Under the pieces are notes generated by a model. It saw only the letters and a program-made list of their open reading frames with translations, was not told the DNA's origin and did no database searches. Of a stretch of DNA of 64,000 nucleotides, positions 37,901 to 48,491 are shown piece by piece; the first letter of the stretch is position 1, and each line of letters begins with the position of its first letter. The stretch is from the NCBI RefSeq assembly GCF_004804335.1, contig NZ_SRXY01000011.1:62001-126000 (forward strand), read 5' to 3'. This DNA is from Pacificoceanicola onchidii. Its GTDB lineage: Bacteria > Pseudomonadota > Alphaproteobacteria > Rhodobacterales > Rhodobacteraceae. A program made the position numbers and the translations under genes.

Positions 37901-40900
37901 GGTTTTGAATGCCGGTGGTGATGGCGGTTTTGAAAACCTCCAGCCCGCCCGCCGTGGGGATCGGCGTTTCGGTTGGCGCATCGCTGCTGGCATCCGCGCC
38001 ACTCACGTCGCTTGCCGGGGTGCCATCCGGGCCGTTGGCCGTGGCGGTGGCAGAGTTCTCTACCTGCCCCGCATCAATATCATCCTGCGTCAGCGCGTAA
38101 GTCGCGGTGAAGACCACCGCGCTTGCACCTACGGCAATATCCGGGCCGTCGCCGTCCCCGTCGATATCCGCTCCGCCAGAGGAGAGCACTGGAACCGGCG
38201 TGATCCCTGCCCCGGCAAAGCCAGTTTCGCTCACGCCTGTGTCAAACAGCGTCACGTTGCCTGTGTTTTCAACCGTGTAGGTGTAGGTGATCACATCGCC
38301 CACACCAGCAATCCCATCGGCGCCAAGATCAAGCGAGGAGGCTTTGACAAGCGTCAAATCCGGCGCGCGGGTCAGCGGCGTGTCGGTGGGCGTGTCGCCC
38401 GTCGGGTTGCTGCCATCGTCAGAGGTATCCGACGCAGGCGTGCCATTCGGCCCGGCGCTTTGTGCCAGAACCGTGTTGCTCAACCCGCCATCGTCAATCG
38501 CCTCTTGCGTGACCGTCGCCTGAGCCGTGTAGCTCCACGTCTCATCCACATCGAGGAAGCCGTCGCCGTCCGTATCGCCACCTGTAAACAGCGGCAGTTG
38601 GCTGAGCGTTTGCGCCGCGCCTTCCGCGGTGGTCAGCGTGTCGGTCAAAGCGGGCGGGTTGAGCGTCACTGTGCCCGTGTTCTCAACCGTAATCGTATAG
38701 CTCACCGTATCGCCCGGCACCGGCGGGGTGCTGAGGCTTTCCACGGCGGTCTTGATCACCTGCAAATCAGGCTGCTCAGTGAACGTCGCCTCGGTGGGCG
38801 TATCGTTGTCATTGGCAGTGCCGCTCAGATCGCTGACGGGATTGCCAAGCGGATCGTCGGCGCTGGCTGTCGCCTGATTGCTCACGCGCCCTGCGTCCAC
38901 ATCCTCTTGGGTCAACGTATAGGTTGCCGTGAAGGTGATGGTGCCGCCAACGGCCACATCCAGCACCGCGTTGCCATCAAGGTCCGCTCCGCCGCTGGCA
39001 TAGGCGGGAACCGGCGCGGTGCCCGTGCCGCCAAAGGTGGTCTCCGAAACCCCGGCATCAAAGAGTGTCGTGTTCCCGGTGTTTGTGATCACATAGGTGT
39101 AAGTGATCGTGTCCCCGGCCTCGACGCGGCCATCGCCGCCGTCATTGACCACGGCCGTCTTCAGCAGCGCGAGGCTCGGGTCCTGCGCAATCGGCACCTC
39201 GACAGGGGCATCAATGCTGTCCGTCACCTCCTGATCCTGCGGATCGGTGGCGGTGGCAGAAACCGTGTTTTCGATCCCGCCCGCGTCCAGCGCCTGCTGA
39301 TCCACGGCAAAGCTGGCCGCATACACCCATGTCTCACCCACCTCAAACGCGCCGTCGCCATCATCGCCCGAAGTCAGGCTCGGCGTGCTGGACAGGGTCA
39401 GCCCATCGCCATTCGCATCGGTCAAAACATCCGTCAAAACCGGCGCGCTCAGCGTCACGTTTCCAGTGTTTTCTACAGTAATTTCAAAGGTGATCAGCTG
39501 GCCAAGCACCACCGGATCACTCAGCGCGGTATCATCCGCGCTCTTGGCAATCTCCAGCCCCGGCGCATTGCCAATCGTGGTTTCCGTGGGCGTGTCATTG
39601 TCATTCGCCGTGCCCGACAGGTCCGTCACCGGCTGCCCTTCGGGATCATCGGCGCTGGCCGTGGCCTGGTTGGTCACACCGCCCGCGTCAATGTCGTCCT
39701 GCGTCAGCGCATAGGTGGCCGTAAAGGTCACGGTCCCGCCCACGGCCACATCCATCACCGCATTGCCATTGAGGTCCGCGCCGCCAGACGCATAGGCCGG
39801 TACTGGGGTTGTACCCGTACCGCCAAAGGTCGTCTCCGAGACCCCGGCATCAAACAACGACACGTTGCCCGTGTTTGTGATCACATAGGTATAGGTGATC
39901 ACATCGCCTTCATCCGCGCGCCCATCGCCGCCATCATCGAGTACCGAAGATTTGACCAAAGCCAGAGACGGCGCCTGATCAATCGGCACTTCAACCGGCG
40001 TCGGCAGCGTGCCCGGAACCGGCGTGCCTTGCGGGTCGTTTGTGGTGGCGGAAACGGAATTCTCTACCCCACCCGCATCCAGAGCCTGCTGATCCACGGC
40101 AAACCGCGCCTCATAACTCCAGACCTCATCCACGCCCAAAAGCCCGTCACCATCATCGCCGCTGGTGTAGCTCGGCAGGCTGGTCAGGGTCAGCGCATCG
40201 CCATTGGCATCGGTCAGCGTGTCGGTCAGAACCGGCGCGGTCAGCGTCACGTTTCCCGCGTTTTCGACCGTGATCGTAAAAACAATCTCCTGCCCCAGAA
40301 CCACCGGATCACTCAGCGCCGTATCATCGGCAACCTTGGTCAGCACAAGCGACGGGGCCTTAAGGATAGGCGAGACAACCTCATCGGCGGTGTCCGTGGC
40401 CGCGCCGCTGCTGCCCGGCCCGGTGCCGGTCACGCTCGCGCTGTTGGTGATATCCGCCTGCGCATCGAGATCATCCTGCGTGACGGTATAGCTGGAGGTA
40501 AAGGTAACCGTGTCGCCCGGCCCCATGCTGCTCCAGACGCCATTACCCGCCGCCGCATCGCTCGACGTGCCGATCTCATTGATATCAGAAGACAAAGCCT
40601 CGCCGCCGATGGTCACGCTTTGAGTGCCACTGGCCGAGGTGTGCATGTCCGAAACGGTCACGTCCGTCAGGGTCACATTGCCGGTGTTCACGGCGGTATA
40701 AGTATAGGTCACCACCTGCCCGGCGGTCAGATCACCGGTGACATCGGCCTCTTTCGCCAAGGAAATCCCTGGCGTCTGCGTGGCCGGGATCGTCAGCGTA
40801 TCACTGGCCGGATCGGGCACTTCGCTGCTCACGGCGGTGGCGGTGTTGGTCATCGCGCCGCCATCGAGGTCCGATTGCTCCACCCGGTCCGTGGCCGAAC

Positions 40901-43900
40901 AGCTGTAGAATTCAGAGGGCGCAATCCCGCCCGCAGGCATGCCGGTACAGGTGAAGGTTCCGATGCGGTCATCCGTGATCACCGGCTCTTCGGTCAGGGT
41001 CACATTGCCGATATTGGCAATCGTGTAGGTATAGGTGACCAGCGCATTCCATGTGTCGATCTCGGTGGTCGTCGATTCCTTGACCAGCGTGAAACGCGGA
41101 TCGAGATCCGGCCCCTGCACAAAGACTTCGCCATCATCCGTCGCCGTCGGGAGCGCCGGGTTCAACGGTGTGGCCACACCCGTCGCCACGTTTTCAAAAC
41201 CGGCATAAACGGTGGAGCCATCAGAGCTGGCCGCGTCGATGTCGTCTTGCGTGACGATATAGGTGAACTCACAGCTATCGTCGCTCTCGCCCGGCTCCAA
41301 TTCGCCCACGGTACAATTGACCGGAGAGACCGGCAGGCTGTCGGTGATCAACGTGCTCGCTTGCGTGACATTGCCGGTGTTGGTGACAGTAATCACAAAG
41401 GTCAACGGCTGACCGGGATCGGTAAAGGCGGGCTGACCGGCAAGCGGCGCGGGCAGAATGGCCTTGTCCACCTGAATAGACGAGACCGGCGCGATCAGCG
41501 GCTGATCGTGCATATCGGTGCCCGTGATCGTTTCACCCTGCGGATCGGTCGCCGTGCCGCTGGCCGTGTTGGTCAGAGTCTGCGCGTCAATATCCGCCTG
41601 TGTGACGGTATATGTCCCGGTGCAGAGCAGCGCCTCGCCGGGGGTGAGCACCACATTCGCGGGCGCACTTACGCCGCCAACCGTACAGGTCAAACTCGGG
41701 ATCAGCGGATCAGAAAGCGCCACACCCGAAAGCGTCTGGTTTCCGTCATTGGTTGCGCTGATCTCATAGGTCAGCACATCGCCCACCTGCGCCACACCAC
41801 CCGAAAGCGTTGTCGTCATGGACTTGTCGACGGTCAAAAGCTCGCTCTGATCGGCGGTGATCGTCTCGGCAACACCGGGCGAGCGCACATCCGTCGCCGG
41901 ACCTGACGGCGCATAAACCGTGTTCGCCGTCGCGTTGTTGGTCAGCTCACCGGCGTCCAGATCATCCTGCGAAATGCTATAGGGGAAATCACAAATATGC
42001 GTGGCACCGGGAGCAAACACGGAGCCTTCCGTGGCCGCATCGCCGCGGCAAGCCAGCGTGCCCATCACGTCATCTTCGATGGTGATCGCCGCCGACAACG
42101 CCACGTTGCCGGTGTTCTCGACCGTATAGCGATAGGTAATCACGTCACCCACTGCCGTGTAGGGCAGGTTCGCGGGCAGCGCCTCTTTCATCAAGGTCAG
42201 CGCAGGCTGCGCGTTCACCGGGTAAATCGCATCATCGCTCGGCGATTGCACCGGGCTGCCGTCAAAGCTGCCGGTGGCAAAAACAACGTTGGTGGACGCG
42301 CCCAGATCAATGTCATTCTGCGTGACGGAATGCGTGGCCGAACAGGTCAGCGTATCGCCGGGGGCCATCTCGCCCCCAGGCACAGCCGGACAGACCGGGG
42401 TGACAAGGTTATCAGTCAGCGTGATCGGCGCATCCACCGTCACGTTGCCATCGTTGGTCACAACGATGGTGTAGCTCAGCATGTCACCCACGGTGAAGAA
42501 ACCGGGGTTATCCGTGCTGTCAAAGGTCTTCACGATGGCCAGCGACGGATCCTGCACCGCGTTGATCGTCACGCTATCGGGATCGCTGGCAACCGGGCTG
42601 CCATCAAACACCGTGTCCGCCGTGGCGATGTTGGTCACTTCACCTGCGTCAATATCGTCCTGCGTCGCGGTCCAGTCCTGTTCACAGATCACCTGACCAC
42701 CCGGGGCCAGCGGCGCGGCGGAACAGGTCAGCGTGCCGGTGATCTTGTCATCGTCCACGGTGATCGGCGCGGTGGTGGTCACATTGCCGATGTTGGTCAC
42801 AACGTATTCAAACGTCACGGTGTCGCCCACCGCGTCAAAGCTCGCGGCGCTGGTGGATTTCACGCGCTTTTCAATCCGCAGCGCGGGCTGCTGATCAACG
42901 GTGAAGGTCTCGCTGTCCATGTTGGACTGCACCGTAACCGTCGCCGGATCGCCGGGATTGCGCGGGATCACCGATTGCGTGACCGCCGCCTGCGCCGTGT
43001 TGTTCACCGCGCCATTGTCGAGATCAATCTGCGTCACCTCGTATTCACCGGTACAGGTAAAGGTATCCCCCGGCGCCACGCCGCCAAGCGGCAGCACGGG
43101 GCAATCCACATCCGGGATCAGCGGATCGGTGACGGTGATCTCCGATGTCAGGGTGATGTTGCCGGTGTTGGTAACGACAAAATCATAGGTCAGCACCTGC
43201 CCCACGCTTTCCAGCGTCGCGCCAAAGGTGCTGGTCTTGGCCAGCGAAATGGACGGTACCTGCGCCGGGCCTTCGACGGTTTCGGTGTCGCTTGCACTGA
43301 CCGGCGTGCCAAGCACATCAGACGCGCCGGTGACAGTCACCGTATTGGCAAAGCTGCCCGCGTCCACATCCGCCTGATCGAACGTCTTGGTCACAGAAAG
43401 CGCCGTTATGCCATCGGCACACAGCGTCGTGCTCGCCCCCGGCAACAGGTCGGGCAAGGAGCAGGTGAACGCGGGGTCGGGATCAGTGATCGTCAGCCCG
43501 CTCAACGTGACATTGCCGGTGTTGGTCACGGTGAAGGTATAAACCTCGGTGTCGCCCGAGGCCGCATAGGCCCCATCAGTCGAAACCTTGTCCACGGCAA
43601 CTGACGCGCTTTCCGCCGGGCCGGTCACAACGGCCGTATCGCTCTGCGGCGTCGGCGCGGCCACACCCGCCGGGGCATCTGCGGTGACATTGGCGGTGTT
43701 GGTGATCGAGCCCGCGTCAAAGTCCGGCTGGGTGATGGTGTAGCTGGCGCTGCAACTCGTGTCATCCGTCACCCCCGGCGCAAGGCTCGGGATGGTGCAG
43801 CTGACAGGCGCGCCAAAAAACGGATCGTTCACCGCCACGTTGCTCAGCGTCACGTTCCCGGTGTTGGTCACGGCAAAGGTGAACTCGACCACCTCGCCCA

Positions 43901-46900
43901 CGGCGGTAAACGTTGCAGCCGCCTGTTTGTCAAATGTGAAGGAGGCGGCCCGCGCCGGGCCGCTGACAGTTTCGGTGTCGGTGATCGGGCCAAGATCGGT
44001 CGAAGAGACCGATCCGGTGTTGTCCACCTGCCCCGCATCAATGTCCGCCTGTGTCACCGTATGACTGTAAGTACAGGAGGTGTCCGTCACCCCCGGCGCC
44101 AGTGTTGGGATGAGGCAGGAATAGCCCGGATCCAGCGAATCCGTGACCGTCACGGCGGTCAGCGTCTGCGTTCCCGTGTTTTCGACAGAAAACGTGTATA
44201 TAATAATGTCACCCACAGCGTCGAAGCTGCTGCGGTTTGCGTCCTTCGAGAAGTCCAGCGCCTTGACCGCATCCGCCGGGTCAATCGTCGCCGTGCTGCT
44301 GCTTGTCTGGGTCAGCTGCGATCCCTGCGCCGGAACCGCCACCGCCGTGGCCGTGTTCGGGATGGTCTCCGCATCCACATCATCCTGGGTGACCGTGTAG
44401 CTCTCAGACGGGCAAGAGGCCGTCGCGCCCGGTGCAATCTCGCTAAGCACACAGGACATGGCCGGAATCAGCGGATCGCTCACCGTCACATTGCGCAGCG
44501 TCACGTTGCCTGTGTTCGTCACGCTGAAATCATAGCTCAGGCTCTGACCCACCGTATCAAACTGCGCCGGGCCGCTTTTGGTGAAGGTCATCGCCGGGCT
44601 GGCAACGACCGGAACGCTGGCGCTGCTGGAGTTCGACTGGATCGTCACCGTCGGCCCGCCCCCGGAGAAGGGGAAGCTGGCGGTCGCCGTGTTGTCGACC
44701 TGCCCCGCATCAATCTCGCCTTGCGTCACGCCCACGCGCGTGCCGGTACAGTCAAAGCTGTCGCCGGGGTTCAGCGTGGCGGGCTGCGCCGAACAATCTG
44801 CCGGCCCGGTCAGCGCCGGGTCATTGATGGTGATCGGCTGCGCGGGCAAAAGGATCTGCGTGTCGCCCGTGTTCTCGACGGTAAAGCGATAGGTGATGCT
44901 GTCGCTTGTCGCTGCAACACTGGCCGTGTCCGCGGTTTTGCTCAGGGTGATCTCAGGGGTAAAGACCGGCGCGATCTGCGCGCTGTCCTCGGGAGAAACC
45001 GTCGCCCCGGCGCTCGCCTCCGCAGTGTTCACCACGCGGCCAGCCAGAACATCATCCGAGGTCAGAACATAATTGGCCGTACATTGCACCGAACCGCCCA
45101 CCGCCAGCGGCAAGGCGGCACAGGCAAACGTACCGATCTTGTCGTCGGTGATCGAAATCTGCGTCACCCCGGTCAACGCTTGCGTCAGCGTCACGTTACC
45201 CGTGTTGGTCACGTCAAAGGTATACGTCACCGTCTCGCCCACGGTGAAGTCTTCCGCAGCTACCACAGGCGCGGTTTTCTCCAGGTCCAGCGCCGGGTTC
45301 TGATCCGCTTCAACCGTGACCGTATCGCTGTTGCTGCTCACCGCTTCCGCCGCCGGTCCATCGCCCGTTGCCGCCGCAGAGGCAATGTTGGTGACAGAGC
45401 CGGCGTCCAGATCCGGCTGATCGACCACGTAGTTCACAGAAGTACAGGTCACCGACGCGCCCGGCGCAATTTCCGTCGCCGCACAGGTCACAGTGACCTT
45501 GTCATCCGTCACGCTCGGCCCGTTCAGCGTCACGTTCCCGGTGTTGGTCAGAATGTAGTCATATATAAGAATGTCTCCGACCGCGTCGAAAGTCGTCTCG
45601 GACCCGGCATTCAAACGCTTGTCCAGCGTCAGACCGGTGCTGCGCAGGGCAGGCACGGTGGCATCATCGCTGTCCGAGGCGCTCAGCGCGCCAACCGTCG
45701 CTGTGACCGACGCGGTGTTCGGCACCTCACCCGCATCAATGTCATCCTGATCGACCGTATAGGTCGCCGTACAGGTCACGGACGCACCGGGTGCAACGCC
45801 GCCCGCCGGGCAGCTCGCCCCGCCGGTCAGCGTGTCGCTGATCACGGGTTCCGGCAAGGTCACATCGCCGGTGTTGCTGACCACAAATTCGTATTGCAGC
45901 ACGTCCCCCACCGCATCGTAATTCGCGGTGATCGAGGTTTTGACCAGCGTCAGATCAAGGCTCGGCACCTGCCCCGGCACGCTCTCGCTGTCACTCTCGG
46001 AAAGCGGCGTGCCATCCGGGGCCTCAGCCGTCGCGGTGGCCGTGTTGTCGATGGTATAAACCGGGTTGGCCGCCACCGCGTCCACATCGGCTTGCGTGAC
46101 CGTGTAATCCCCCGAACAGGTAAAATCGTCACCGGGGGCAAGATCGGGCACGGTGCAGCTCAGACCCGGCAGGAGCGGGTCGTCAATCTCCACATCGCTC
46201 AGCGTGACATTGCCATCGTTGCGCACAAGGAAGCTGTAAGGGATCGTGTCGCCCGCCACGCCGAAATCGCTGGCGGTGGTGGATTTGTCAAAGAACAGCA
46301 CCGGGTTCGCCACCGGGCCGGTCAGCGTCACCTCGTCTTCCAACGCGCCAAGCGTGCCGAAGTCCGGCACACCCTCGGCAATCGCGATATTGGTGACAAA
46401 CCCGCGATCCACGTCTTCCTGCGTCGTTGTATAGGTCGCGGTACAGGTGGTGGAATCCGGCGCAGGCGCCCCGCTCGGCTGGTCGAGGATCACCGTATCA
46501 TTACAGGTCACCGCGCCGATCTGGTCATCAAACACCGAAAGCTGCCGGATCGGCACAGACCCGATGTTCGCAACCTCGTAAGAAAAGGTCACAACCTCGC
46601 CGGGCGCGGTGAAACTCGATGCATCAGCGGTCTTTTCCAGCGTATAGCCCGGTGCAACCGTGACAATCGCGGGGTTGGTCAGCGACGGCCCGCGCCGGAA
46701 ATCCCAGTAGTTGTCATTCGGATCATCATCAAAGACCTGCGTCACCGTCTGCCCGGTGGTCAGGATGTTCGACAAAAGCGCCGGGTTGGTCGAGGAGAAC
46801 CAACCGGTGTTGAAGGTGTTGTTGCCAAAACCCGTAGCAAAGCCAAAGCTCTGCGTACCGGCGGTGTTGGTGATCTCCGTCGTTAGCCCGGACCAGCTGC

Positions 46901-47336
46901 CCACGTTGAATCCGTTCAGGATCAGGTCGATGTCGTTGTTGTCGAAACCGCCTGGCTGGGTGTCGCCGTCATAGGCGCTGAACCGGATATGCACCTGCGC
47001 AAGGCCGCCGCCGAAATAGTCGGTACAGCTGGAAAAGCCGCAATCAAGCCCGATCGGATTGTTGATGGTGAACGGGTTGCCCCGGAACGCGGCGGGGGAC
47101 CCGCTGTTCTGAAACCCGCGAAACGCGCCGGTGGGATCGGAGAACTGATAATACAGGTTGCCATTCAGACCTTCGAGGACAATCGCAACACCGCCCGCTT
47201 CGGGATACTCGGCTGGCAACACAATGGAGGTGCCGGGAACCGTTGTTGTGAACGGCGTCGCTTGGGCACTGCCCGCCGCAACGCCAAAACCCAAAGCACA
47301 CAAAACCCGCGCCACGCGCGTCCAGGCTGAAGCCAT
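28989..47336 (-). CDS. Giant secreted protein with 44 Ig-like DUF11/DUF7507-type repeats
   Basis: About 6,115 residues from ATG 47336 (GGAG 10 nt upstream; GTG 47345 is possible but too close to that site). Layout, numbered from the GTG: signal peptide 1-29 (ending SAQA); globular head 30-233 with one Cys pair; 44 modules of 106-140 residues at 234-5598, each opening like ALTLxKT, with VTNTGNVTL in the middle and [11 protein letters not shown] near the end; a D-x-D-x-D-G Ca-binding stretch ([20 protein letters not shown]) at 5600-5619; a beta-rich domain to 5765; a canonical DUF11 domain 5766-5899; an SdrD-B-like domain 5900-6029 ([27 protein letters not shown]); and a basic 89-residue tail resembling a degenerate OmpA C-domain. 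A cell-surface adhesin or fibre is likely. Reading frame is intact throughout. Confidence 0.85.
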   Translation of the reverse strand: MASAWTRVARVLCALGFGVAAGSAQATPFTTTVPGTSIVLPAEYPEAGGVAIVLEGLNGNLYYQFSDPTGAFRGFQNSGSPAAFRGNPFTINNPIGLDCGFSSCTDYFGGGLAQVHIRFSAYDGDTQPGGFDNNDIDLILNGFNVGSWSGLTTEITNTAGTQSFGFATGFGNNTFNTGWFSSTNPALLSNILTTGQTVTQVFDDDPNDNYWDFRRGPSLTNPAIVTVAPGYTLEKTADASSFTAPGEVVTFSYEVANIGSVPIRQLSVFDDQIGAVTCNDTVILDQPSGAPAPDSTTCTATYTTTQEDVDRGFVTNIAIAEGVPDFGTLGALEDEVTLTGPVANPVLFFDKSTTASDFGVAGDTIPYSFLVRNDGNVTLSDVEIDDPLLPGLSCTVPDLAPGDDFTCSGDYTVTQADVDAVAANPVYTIDNTATATAEAPDGTPLSESDSESVPGQVPSLDLTLVKTSITANYDAVGDVLQYEFVVSNTGDVTLPEPVISDTLTGGASCPAGGVAPGASVTCTATYTVDQDDIDAGEVPNTASVTATVGALSASDSDDATVPALRSTGLTLDKRLNAGSETTFDAVGDILIYDYILTNTGNVTLNGPSVTDDKVTVTCAATEIAPGASVTCTSVNYVVDQPDLDAGSVTNIASAAATGDGPAAEAVSSNSDTVTVEADQNPALDLEKTAPVVAAEDFTVGETVTYTFDVTNTGNVTLTQALTGVTQISITDDKIGTFACAALPLAVGGSVQCTANYVLTSDDVLAGRVVNTAEASAGATVSPEDSAQIAPVFTPEITLSKTADTASVAATSDSITYRFTVENTGDTQILLPAQPITINDPALTGPADCSAQPATLNPGDSFDCTGTRVGVTQGEIDAGQVDNTATASFPFSGGGPTVTIQSNSSSASVPVVASPAMTFTKSGPAQFDTVGQSLSYDFSVTNTGNVTLRNVTVSDPLIPAMSCVLSEIAPGATASCPSESYTVTQDDVDAETIPNTATAVAVPAQGSQLTQTSSSTATIDPADAVKALDFSKDANRSSFDAVGDIIIYTFSVENTGTQTLTAVTVTDSLDPGYSCLIPTLAPGVTDTSCTYSHTVTQADIDAGQVDNTGSVSSTDLGPITDTETVSGPARAASFTFDKQAAATFTAVGEVVEFTFAVTNTGNVTLSNVAVNDPFFGAPVSCTIPSLAPGVTDDTSCSASYTITQPDFDAGSITNTANVTADAPAGVAAPTPQSDTAVVTGPAESASVAVDKVSTDGAYAASGDTEVYTFTVTNTGNVTLSGLTITDPDPAFTCSLPDLLPGASTTLCADGITALSVTKTFDQADVDAGSFANTVTVTGASDVLGTPVSASDTETVEGPAQVPSISLAKTSTFGATLESVGQVLTYDFVVTNTGNITLTSEITVTDPLIPDVDCPVLPLGGVAPGDTFTCTGEYEVTQIDLDNGAVNNTAQAAVTQSVIPRNPGDPATVTVQSNMDSETFTVDQQPALRIEKRVKSTSAASFDAVGDTVTFEYVVTNIGNVTTTAPITVDDDKITGTLTCSAAPLAPGGQVICEQDWTATQDDIDAGEVTNIATADTVFDGSPVASDPDSVTINAVQDPSLAIVKTFDSTDNPGFFTVGDMLSYTIVVTNDGNVTVDAPITLTDNLVTPVCPAVPGGEMAPGDTLTCSATHSVTQNDIDLGASTNVVFATGSFDGSPVQSPSDDAIYPVNAQPALTLMKEALPANLPYTAVGDVITYRYTVENTGNVALSAAITIEDDVMGTLACRGDAATEGSVFAPGATHICDFPYSISQDDLDAGELTNNATANTVYAPSGPATDVRSPGVAETITADQSELLTVDKSMTTTLSGGVAQVGDVLTYEISATNDGNQTLSGVALSDPLIPSLTCTVGGVSAPANVVLTPGEALLCTGTYTVTQADIDAQTLTNTASGTATDPQGETITGTDMHDQPLIAPVSSIQVDKAILPAPLAGQPAFTDPGQPLTFVITVTNTGNVTQASTLITDSLPVSPVNCTVGELEPGESDDSCEFTYIVTQDDIDAASSDGSTVYAGFENVATGVATPLNPALPTATDDGEVFVQGPDLDPRFTLVKESTTTEIDTWNALVTYTYTIANIGNVTLTEEPVITDDRIGTFTCTGMPAGGIAPSEFYSCSATDRVEQSDLDGGAMTNTATAVSSEVPDPASDTLTIPATQTPGISLAKEADVTGDLTAGQVVTYTYTAVNTGNVTLTDVTVSDMHTSASGTQSVTIGGEALSSDINEIGTSSDAAAGNGVWSSMGPGDTVTFTSSYTVTQDDLDAQADITNSASVTGTGPGSSGAATDTADEVVSPILKAPSLVLTKVADDTALSDPVVLGQEIVFTITVENAGNVTLTAPVLTDTLTDANGDALTLTSLPSYTSGDDGDGLLGVDEVWSYEARFAVDQQALDAGGVENSVSATTNDPQGTPVPGTLPTPVEVPIDQAPSLALVKSSVLDDGGDGRADEGDVITYTYVITNTGNVSLFDAGVSETTFGGTGTTPVPAYASGGADLNGNAVMDVAVGGTVTFTATYALTQDDIDAGGVTNQATASADDPEGQPVTDLSGTANDNDTPTETTIGNAPGLEIAKSADDTALSDPVVLGQLITFEITVENTGNVTLSAPVLTDVLTDANGDGLTLSSTPSLTSGDDGDGAFEVGETWVYAASFAVDQQALDAGGIENTVSATATDPQDQEVTDSIDAPVEVPIAQDPSLALLKTAVVNDGGDGRVEAGDTITYTYVITNTGNTTLFDAGVSETTFGGTGTAPVPAYASGGADLDGNAVLDVAVGGTITFTATYTLTQEDVDAGRVSNQATASADDPLGNPVSDLSGTANDNDTPTEATFTEQPDLQVIKTAVESLSTPPVPGDTVSYTITVENTGTVTLNPPALTDTLTTAEGAAQTLSQLPLFTGGDTDGDGFLDVDETWSYTAQATVTQEAIDDGGLSNTVLAQSAGPNGTPASDTSDDGSNPTGDTPTDTPLTRAPDLTLVKASSLDLGADGIAGVGDVITYTYTVENTGNVTLFDTGVSETGFAGAGITPVPVLSSGGADIDGDGDGPDIAVGASAVVFTATYALTQDDIDAGQVENSATATANGPDGTPASDVSGADASSDAPTETPIPTAGGLEVFKTAITTGIQNPAQAGDIVTFVITAENTGNVTLDAVTLSEDFQRRDGTPLSITPVLTSGDGGVAGALEVGETWEYRVSYALTQEDIDAGGVQNQVTVDATDPQDTPVSDVSDDDGTGTDDPTLVTVAGAPEVAVVKALSSGPNPFSAVGDVLTYSFTVTNTGNITITEAIAIDDPLIETQSAITCAAPPLAVGASLTCTGSYAVTQDDLDAGEVVNVADASVTQPVVPENPGDATEVEATATSNPVTVPASQEPALDMAKALSASSAGTYEAVGDTISYDYTVTNSGNVTLAGPFTVDDDRIGTGLACGTGPLAPGGSVTCTHVYTVDQDDLNAGEVTNIATGNTVYDGAPVASDPDSVTVSAIQTPDMSIVKELVSATPDIFDTGTVLAYSFAITNTGNVTIDAPITVDDSLIDTVTCDAPAGGLFEPGASLSCTASYTIVAGDIALGSVINIATANGTFDGAPVVSPADDAIYPVDAQPALTLAKDSDPSDVTYAAAGDVITYSYTLTNNSNAAFDQDVTITDNRFDAPFLCRPASEGVFNVGESFTCMADYTVTQDDLDAGSVTNEALANTVFAPGTANERAVVSNPATKTVQADPAPALALEKVLSDAPAAAAVDDVVEFTLTATNSGNQTISGVTISDPMLPVLTCTVDGVAAPANVSLAPGDALICTGTYAVTQADLDAQSLTNTGSVRGFDPLGGDVTDEDSAEVPLATPAPELTVVKSVTPTPATGQPVFTNVGDTVDFLIAVTNTGNVTVDDITIADDLPVVPASCDAGTLAPGETDALCVVTYTVTQADIDGQAGDGFGSVLNIATATGTSATPDGASVTGTGEETARGPDAAPEVALEKTADVEAVTVAGETITYSYAVTNVGNVTLTTSISVTDDKIDDVSCPALPAGGLAPNGVLTCTAEYVVTQEDVDSGALTNVARAFSDQAILPDTPGGETATLTLPVTAAPALVLEKIPSESTDVTVGTVLTYTYRASNTGNQTLTDVSVSDNHTSASGTVALAVGGDRLATDAAPTGDSSDAAEDAVWDVLRPGDVAEFTATYTVTQEDIDAQVVLSNTASVTATDPDGDTLSDTDTVEVTVDPATPALTAVKVLDDAGLSAPPVAGELAAFDITVENTGNQTLDTVTLIEVLRRNDGTPLALDAAPVLTGGDTGTPGEMAVGEVWTYRASYTLTQEDIDAGGISNNVIARGLSPDDTLAQDTSGSGAPGGTGSEPAVVSIPAMPGIDVAKRVSTPATEVGETLGFTISITNTGNVTLTDVAVSEETLSRFDATEITPAPIPVFTGADMGSGLGTLLPGETATYLVSHTLTQEDVDAGGLSNTAVAIGTPPVGSPLTDSVETPAEQEIPAEPSIALLKDLGAEAPASFDTVATEIPYLFTVTNTGNVTLYGAITIDDPLLSEAGVTPVCEAVPDTGLTPGAALTCTATLSVTQEDIDAGQITNTATASLDEQTSEPSEITITAAQMPELTLDKIAPDMPAAAFVTGAVVEYSFVTTNTGNVTVTEPIEIVDTLIAPADLICETFPEAGLAPGGTYTCTGSYTVTATDVDLGSVTNVAYATDGTTTSPLDDALVPNEGVPSLSVEKVAGVTEFSAVGDVIPYTFIVTNTGTRAFAQPVVVNDTLTGPVTCFTPSTGNPDFIPGETATCTAQITVTQDDLDRGFVVNEAYAETTFGADDTTVLSPPDLVRVDGALTPALTLAKSAAPLPVSGAGHVLTFTVTASNTGNQTLSNVVVRDPLIDGFACAADTLAPGGQLICEGDYTVTQADLDSGALVNVATGRAVDPQGDGVSDEVILPVTLPTPAPGLSLTKTATPSPFGAVGSALTYLFAVENTGNVTLTGLTVTDPLVPGFACTIASLAPGATDLTCSLTTEVTQEMVDDGAQENTASVTGFAPDGSGISDSDSITTAGPAQLSSLEATKVLLPGTVSVAGAPVRFSLSVANTGNVTLDTVVISDVMTDGSGTPVSLDAPFALVSGDDGNGLLDVGETWIYTAERTLTQDDLNAGGLSNQVTVTATDPAGAPVSDISDDGDDTDGNRSDDPTVFAPATAPAVTVIKSVIQSGAMPGDTVIFEIVATNTGNLDLTGITVTDALTRADGTELTAEVTPVALPMTLSPGDQAIWRVSHVLTQDDVDAGGLRNTALVRGTAADDSPVNDLSADDDYADGNTSDDPTEALIAPRPAFEVIKTLTSIGAAAGEPVSFEIAVTNTGTVTLSGISVGDEMTDLAGNDPRTLTAVYVGSDGTPPSSEGTLRPGETATYSATGILTQDDMDAGGVLNSAIATATTPQGGTLVDVSDDDGIGFDDATAGSVVPLPSFDLTKEATRPELLFPTVEQVTFTFTATNTGNVTQGGIQINDDLDAFLAPAVLLSDTYPMEITVAGFGADAGPNAGFDGSGDTALIAGDAVLSPGETGVVTLTVVYSTAPGQPGAPNTAGITSEDMPEPTDAQVTVETTDTDGDGIPDYLEPGDRDNDGVPDWNDYDPTGYLYCEEDGRILTGGLVTVSGGGDSQTGIGTTGAITVVQDGSLGYYQFHVTAPGTYTVTFTDPSAGTPSTTRSPGGPLDVTSLLPENPAALGSPEQGNTGVLADFSEAANPFTQTFVIEAGDPFVINVNIPYMGCNGVNDVVATKTADRRTAVFGETVNYTLTFRNDTLNNYVDARVVDVLPAGIVYTPGSATVNGVAQEPIVQGGRLYWTTDLPAGDTLTVTFAARVTRTGSFGERVNKTWLEHNSGRILSNVATASVSVEPEHVFDCSDVIGKVFHDRNGNGYQDGPGSLPEPIYRDDVLPSGKGGKLAPEPMRPDTTEPGMPHVRLVTPDGTIITTDEFGRYSVPCAALPRDIGSNFQLKLDTRSLPTGYRVTTENPRNIRVTAGKMARLNFGVQLGKLVRIDLTHQAFQTGQAAPLPALDQAIDGLVKQIAKKPSFLRLSYTLAPGESAGQARARLRALEKQIRRAWRGRGTYRLEIERHVVRAGR
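34650..37544 (-). repeat. Eight-module block R26-R33, second copy of R11-R18
   Basis: Modules R26-R33 (965 codons) match R11-R18 (967 codons, 40353-43253) in order and in private features: NPGD linkers (R11/R26), ASDPDSV ends (R12/R27), DDAIYPV ends (R13/R28), VxAPANV inserts (R15/R30) and HTSASGT inserts (R18/R33). A shorter third copy is suggested by R37-R39 (R13-R15-like). Confidence 0.75.
38769..40352 (-). repeat. Tandem 792-bp duplication (modules R19-R20 and R21-R22)
   Basis: R19+R20 (39561-40352) and R21+R22 (38769-39560) are both exactly 264 codons and align without gaps; R20 and R22 share long stretches such as [18 protein letters not shown] and ANDNDTPTE. This is the youngest-looking duplication in the array. 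Confidence 0.8.
40353..43253 (-). repeat. Eight-module block R11-R18, first copy
   Basis: The N-terminal copy of the eight-module unit repeated at 34650-37544. The copies are 15 modules apart and clearly diverged, so the duplication is old compared with that at 38769-40352. Confidence 0.75.
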
Positions 47337-47614
47337 CACCCACACTCTCCCCGTTCAGCGCATGGTTGTCATGCGGTCTGAATGTCATCAAAGATGAATA
47401 CTCTGGATCGAAGCCCCCGCCTATGGGATTTCAGCGCGCAAACTCCCCTGTTGCGGCGCCGCAACGCTTCCTAAAATGTATATAAATCAGTCACGTAATC
47501 CCGAGGCGTGTTGTGGTTTACGTAACCCTGCGCAAAGGTCAGCGCAAGTTTGCGGTTCAGAACCGGGCTTCCGCAACGTCACTTCACAGGATCTCAGCTC
47601 GGAATGAGATCAGC
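47337..47614. promoter_or_regulatory. Leader and promoter region of the giant gene, with a 16-bp palindrome
   Basis: 278 nt without a gene, between the giant gene and the end of the DeoR gene. GTTGCGGCGCCGCAAC at 47450-47465 is a perfect palindrome about 115 nt upstream of the giant start. An A/T-rich stretch (AAAATGTATATAAATCAG) lies at 47472-47489 and two ACGTAAYCC copies lie at about 47493 and 47520. These are candidate regulator sites; no protein can be assigned. Confidence 0.45.
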
Positions 47615-48373
47615 CTAAGGGCGCATTTTTTCGGGCTCGGTGGTCAAACCATCCTCGGTCGCAATCCCGTCAAACCGGGACAAATCAGCAAAACGCGCCG
47701 CCCGCACAAGCCCGATTTTTGACCGATCTGCCACCAGGATCCGCCGCTGCGCCCGCGACATGGCTGCCTGTTTCAGCTTTGCCTCGGGAAAGGTCGTGCA
47801 GGTCACACCAAGCCGCGCATCCACCCCCGCCGCCGACAGGAAGGCAAGGTTGATGGCGTAAGCGTCCAGCGTCCGGTCTTCCTCCGCCGGGTAAAACGAC
47901 GCGGTAGGCGCATGGTACTCGCCGCCCAACAACACCAGCCGCACATCCGCCCGCCGCGCCACCGCATCCGCCGTGTTCAGCGCATAGCAGATCACCGTCA
48001 GGTCCATTCCCTCCGGCAGCAGTCCAATGAGGTGCGGCAAGGTGGTGCCGCAATCGACAAACAGCGTCTGCCCCGGCTTCACAAGCGGCAAACAGGCCGC
48101 GCATGCGGCGCGTTTCGCCTCGGCCTGAATCTGCCCGGCCTGCGCAAGCTCATACGGCGCGCGGCGCTGCGCATCGGCGGGCAACATGATGTGACCACCC
48201 AGAAACTGAAACTGCTCCGGGTTTTCGCGCAGATCGCGCCGCACAGTCATTTCCGAGACCTCCAGCAGCGCCGCCGCATCGCGAATATGCAGCGATCCCG
48301 CGGCGTTCAAGGCGCGCTCAAGCTGCAACAAACGGCGGGCTTGTTTCGGGCTGCGGGGATCACTCTGGCTCAT
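47615..48373 (-). CDS. DeoR-family transcriptional regulator
   Basis: 252 residues from ATG 48373. The N-terminal helix-turn-helix (LHIRDAAALLEVSEMTVRRD) is the DeoR signature; the C-terminal sugar-phosphate sensor domain has FVDCGTTLPHLIGLLPEGMD, LLGGEYHAPTASFY and VADRSKIG. Divergent from deoC with a 118-nt gap, so it probably represses the deoC-aldehyde dehydrogenase operon until deoxyribose phosphate or a related sugar phosphate appears. An in-frame upstream ATG at 48409 is less likely because it would use up the promoter. Confidence 0.9.
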   Translation of the reverse strand: MSQSDPRSPKQARRLLQLERALNAAGSLHIRDAAALLEVSEMTVRRDLRENPEQFQFLGGHIMLPADAQRRAPYELAQAGQIQAEAKRAACAACLPLVKPGQTLFVDCGTTLPHLIGLLPEGMDLTVICYALNTADAVARRADVRLVLLGGEYHAPTASFYPAEEDRTLDAYAINLAFLSAAGVDARLGVTCTTFPEAKLKQAAMSRAQRRILVADRSKIGLVRAARFADLSRFDGIATEDGLTTEPEKMRP

Positions 48374-48491
48374 ACTCGCAAGCTTAATGTCACAACAATA
48401 ACAAAACAAGTTGCAAAACTAACATTTCAGAGTACCCTGACCAAAACCCCGACTCGCTCGGGGCGCTTTCCCGTGACGAAAAGGCTTTGCC
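48374..48491. promoter_or_regulatory. DeoR/deoC divergent promoter region
   Basis: A/T-rich for this genome, with repeated CAAAAC/AACAA words (TAACAAAACAAGTTGCAAAA around 48401-48420). Direct repeats are a common form of DeoR-family operator, so this is the likely regulator site. Confidence 0.4.

Larger units (their letters stand above)
30552..46646 (-). repeat. Array of 44 protein-coding Ig-like modules
   Basis: 16.1 kb encoding modules R1-R44 without interruption. Two classes alternate in blocks: R1-R17, R26-R32 and R36-R40 (29 modules, mostly 106-129 residues) have two Cys at fixed positions (as in [14 protein letters not shown]), and R18-R25, R33-R35 and R41-R44 (15 modules, 127-140 residues) lack Cys and often have Asp-rich loops such as SGDDGDG. 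Module counts and boundaries were obtained by reading the translation. Confidence 0.85.

Noticed and set aside
27237-41906. Very long open frames on the plus strand (about 2,169 codons at 27237-33746 and 2,639 codons at 33987-41906)
   Set aside because: They lie opposite the giant gene and the barrel gene. High G+C and the repeated codon pattern remove stop codons from this antisense frame; the products are Arg/His/Gly-rich and show no domain.
28989-47336. RTX-type or type I-secreted adhesin
   Set aside because: No GGxGxDxUx nonapeptide repeats, no C-terminal secretion signal of that type, and the protein has a Sec leader; no type I secretion genes are nearby.
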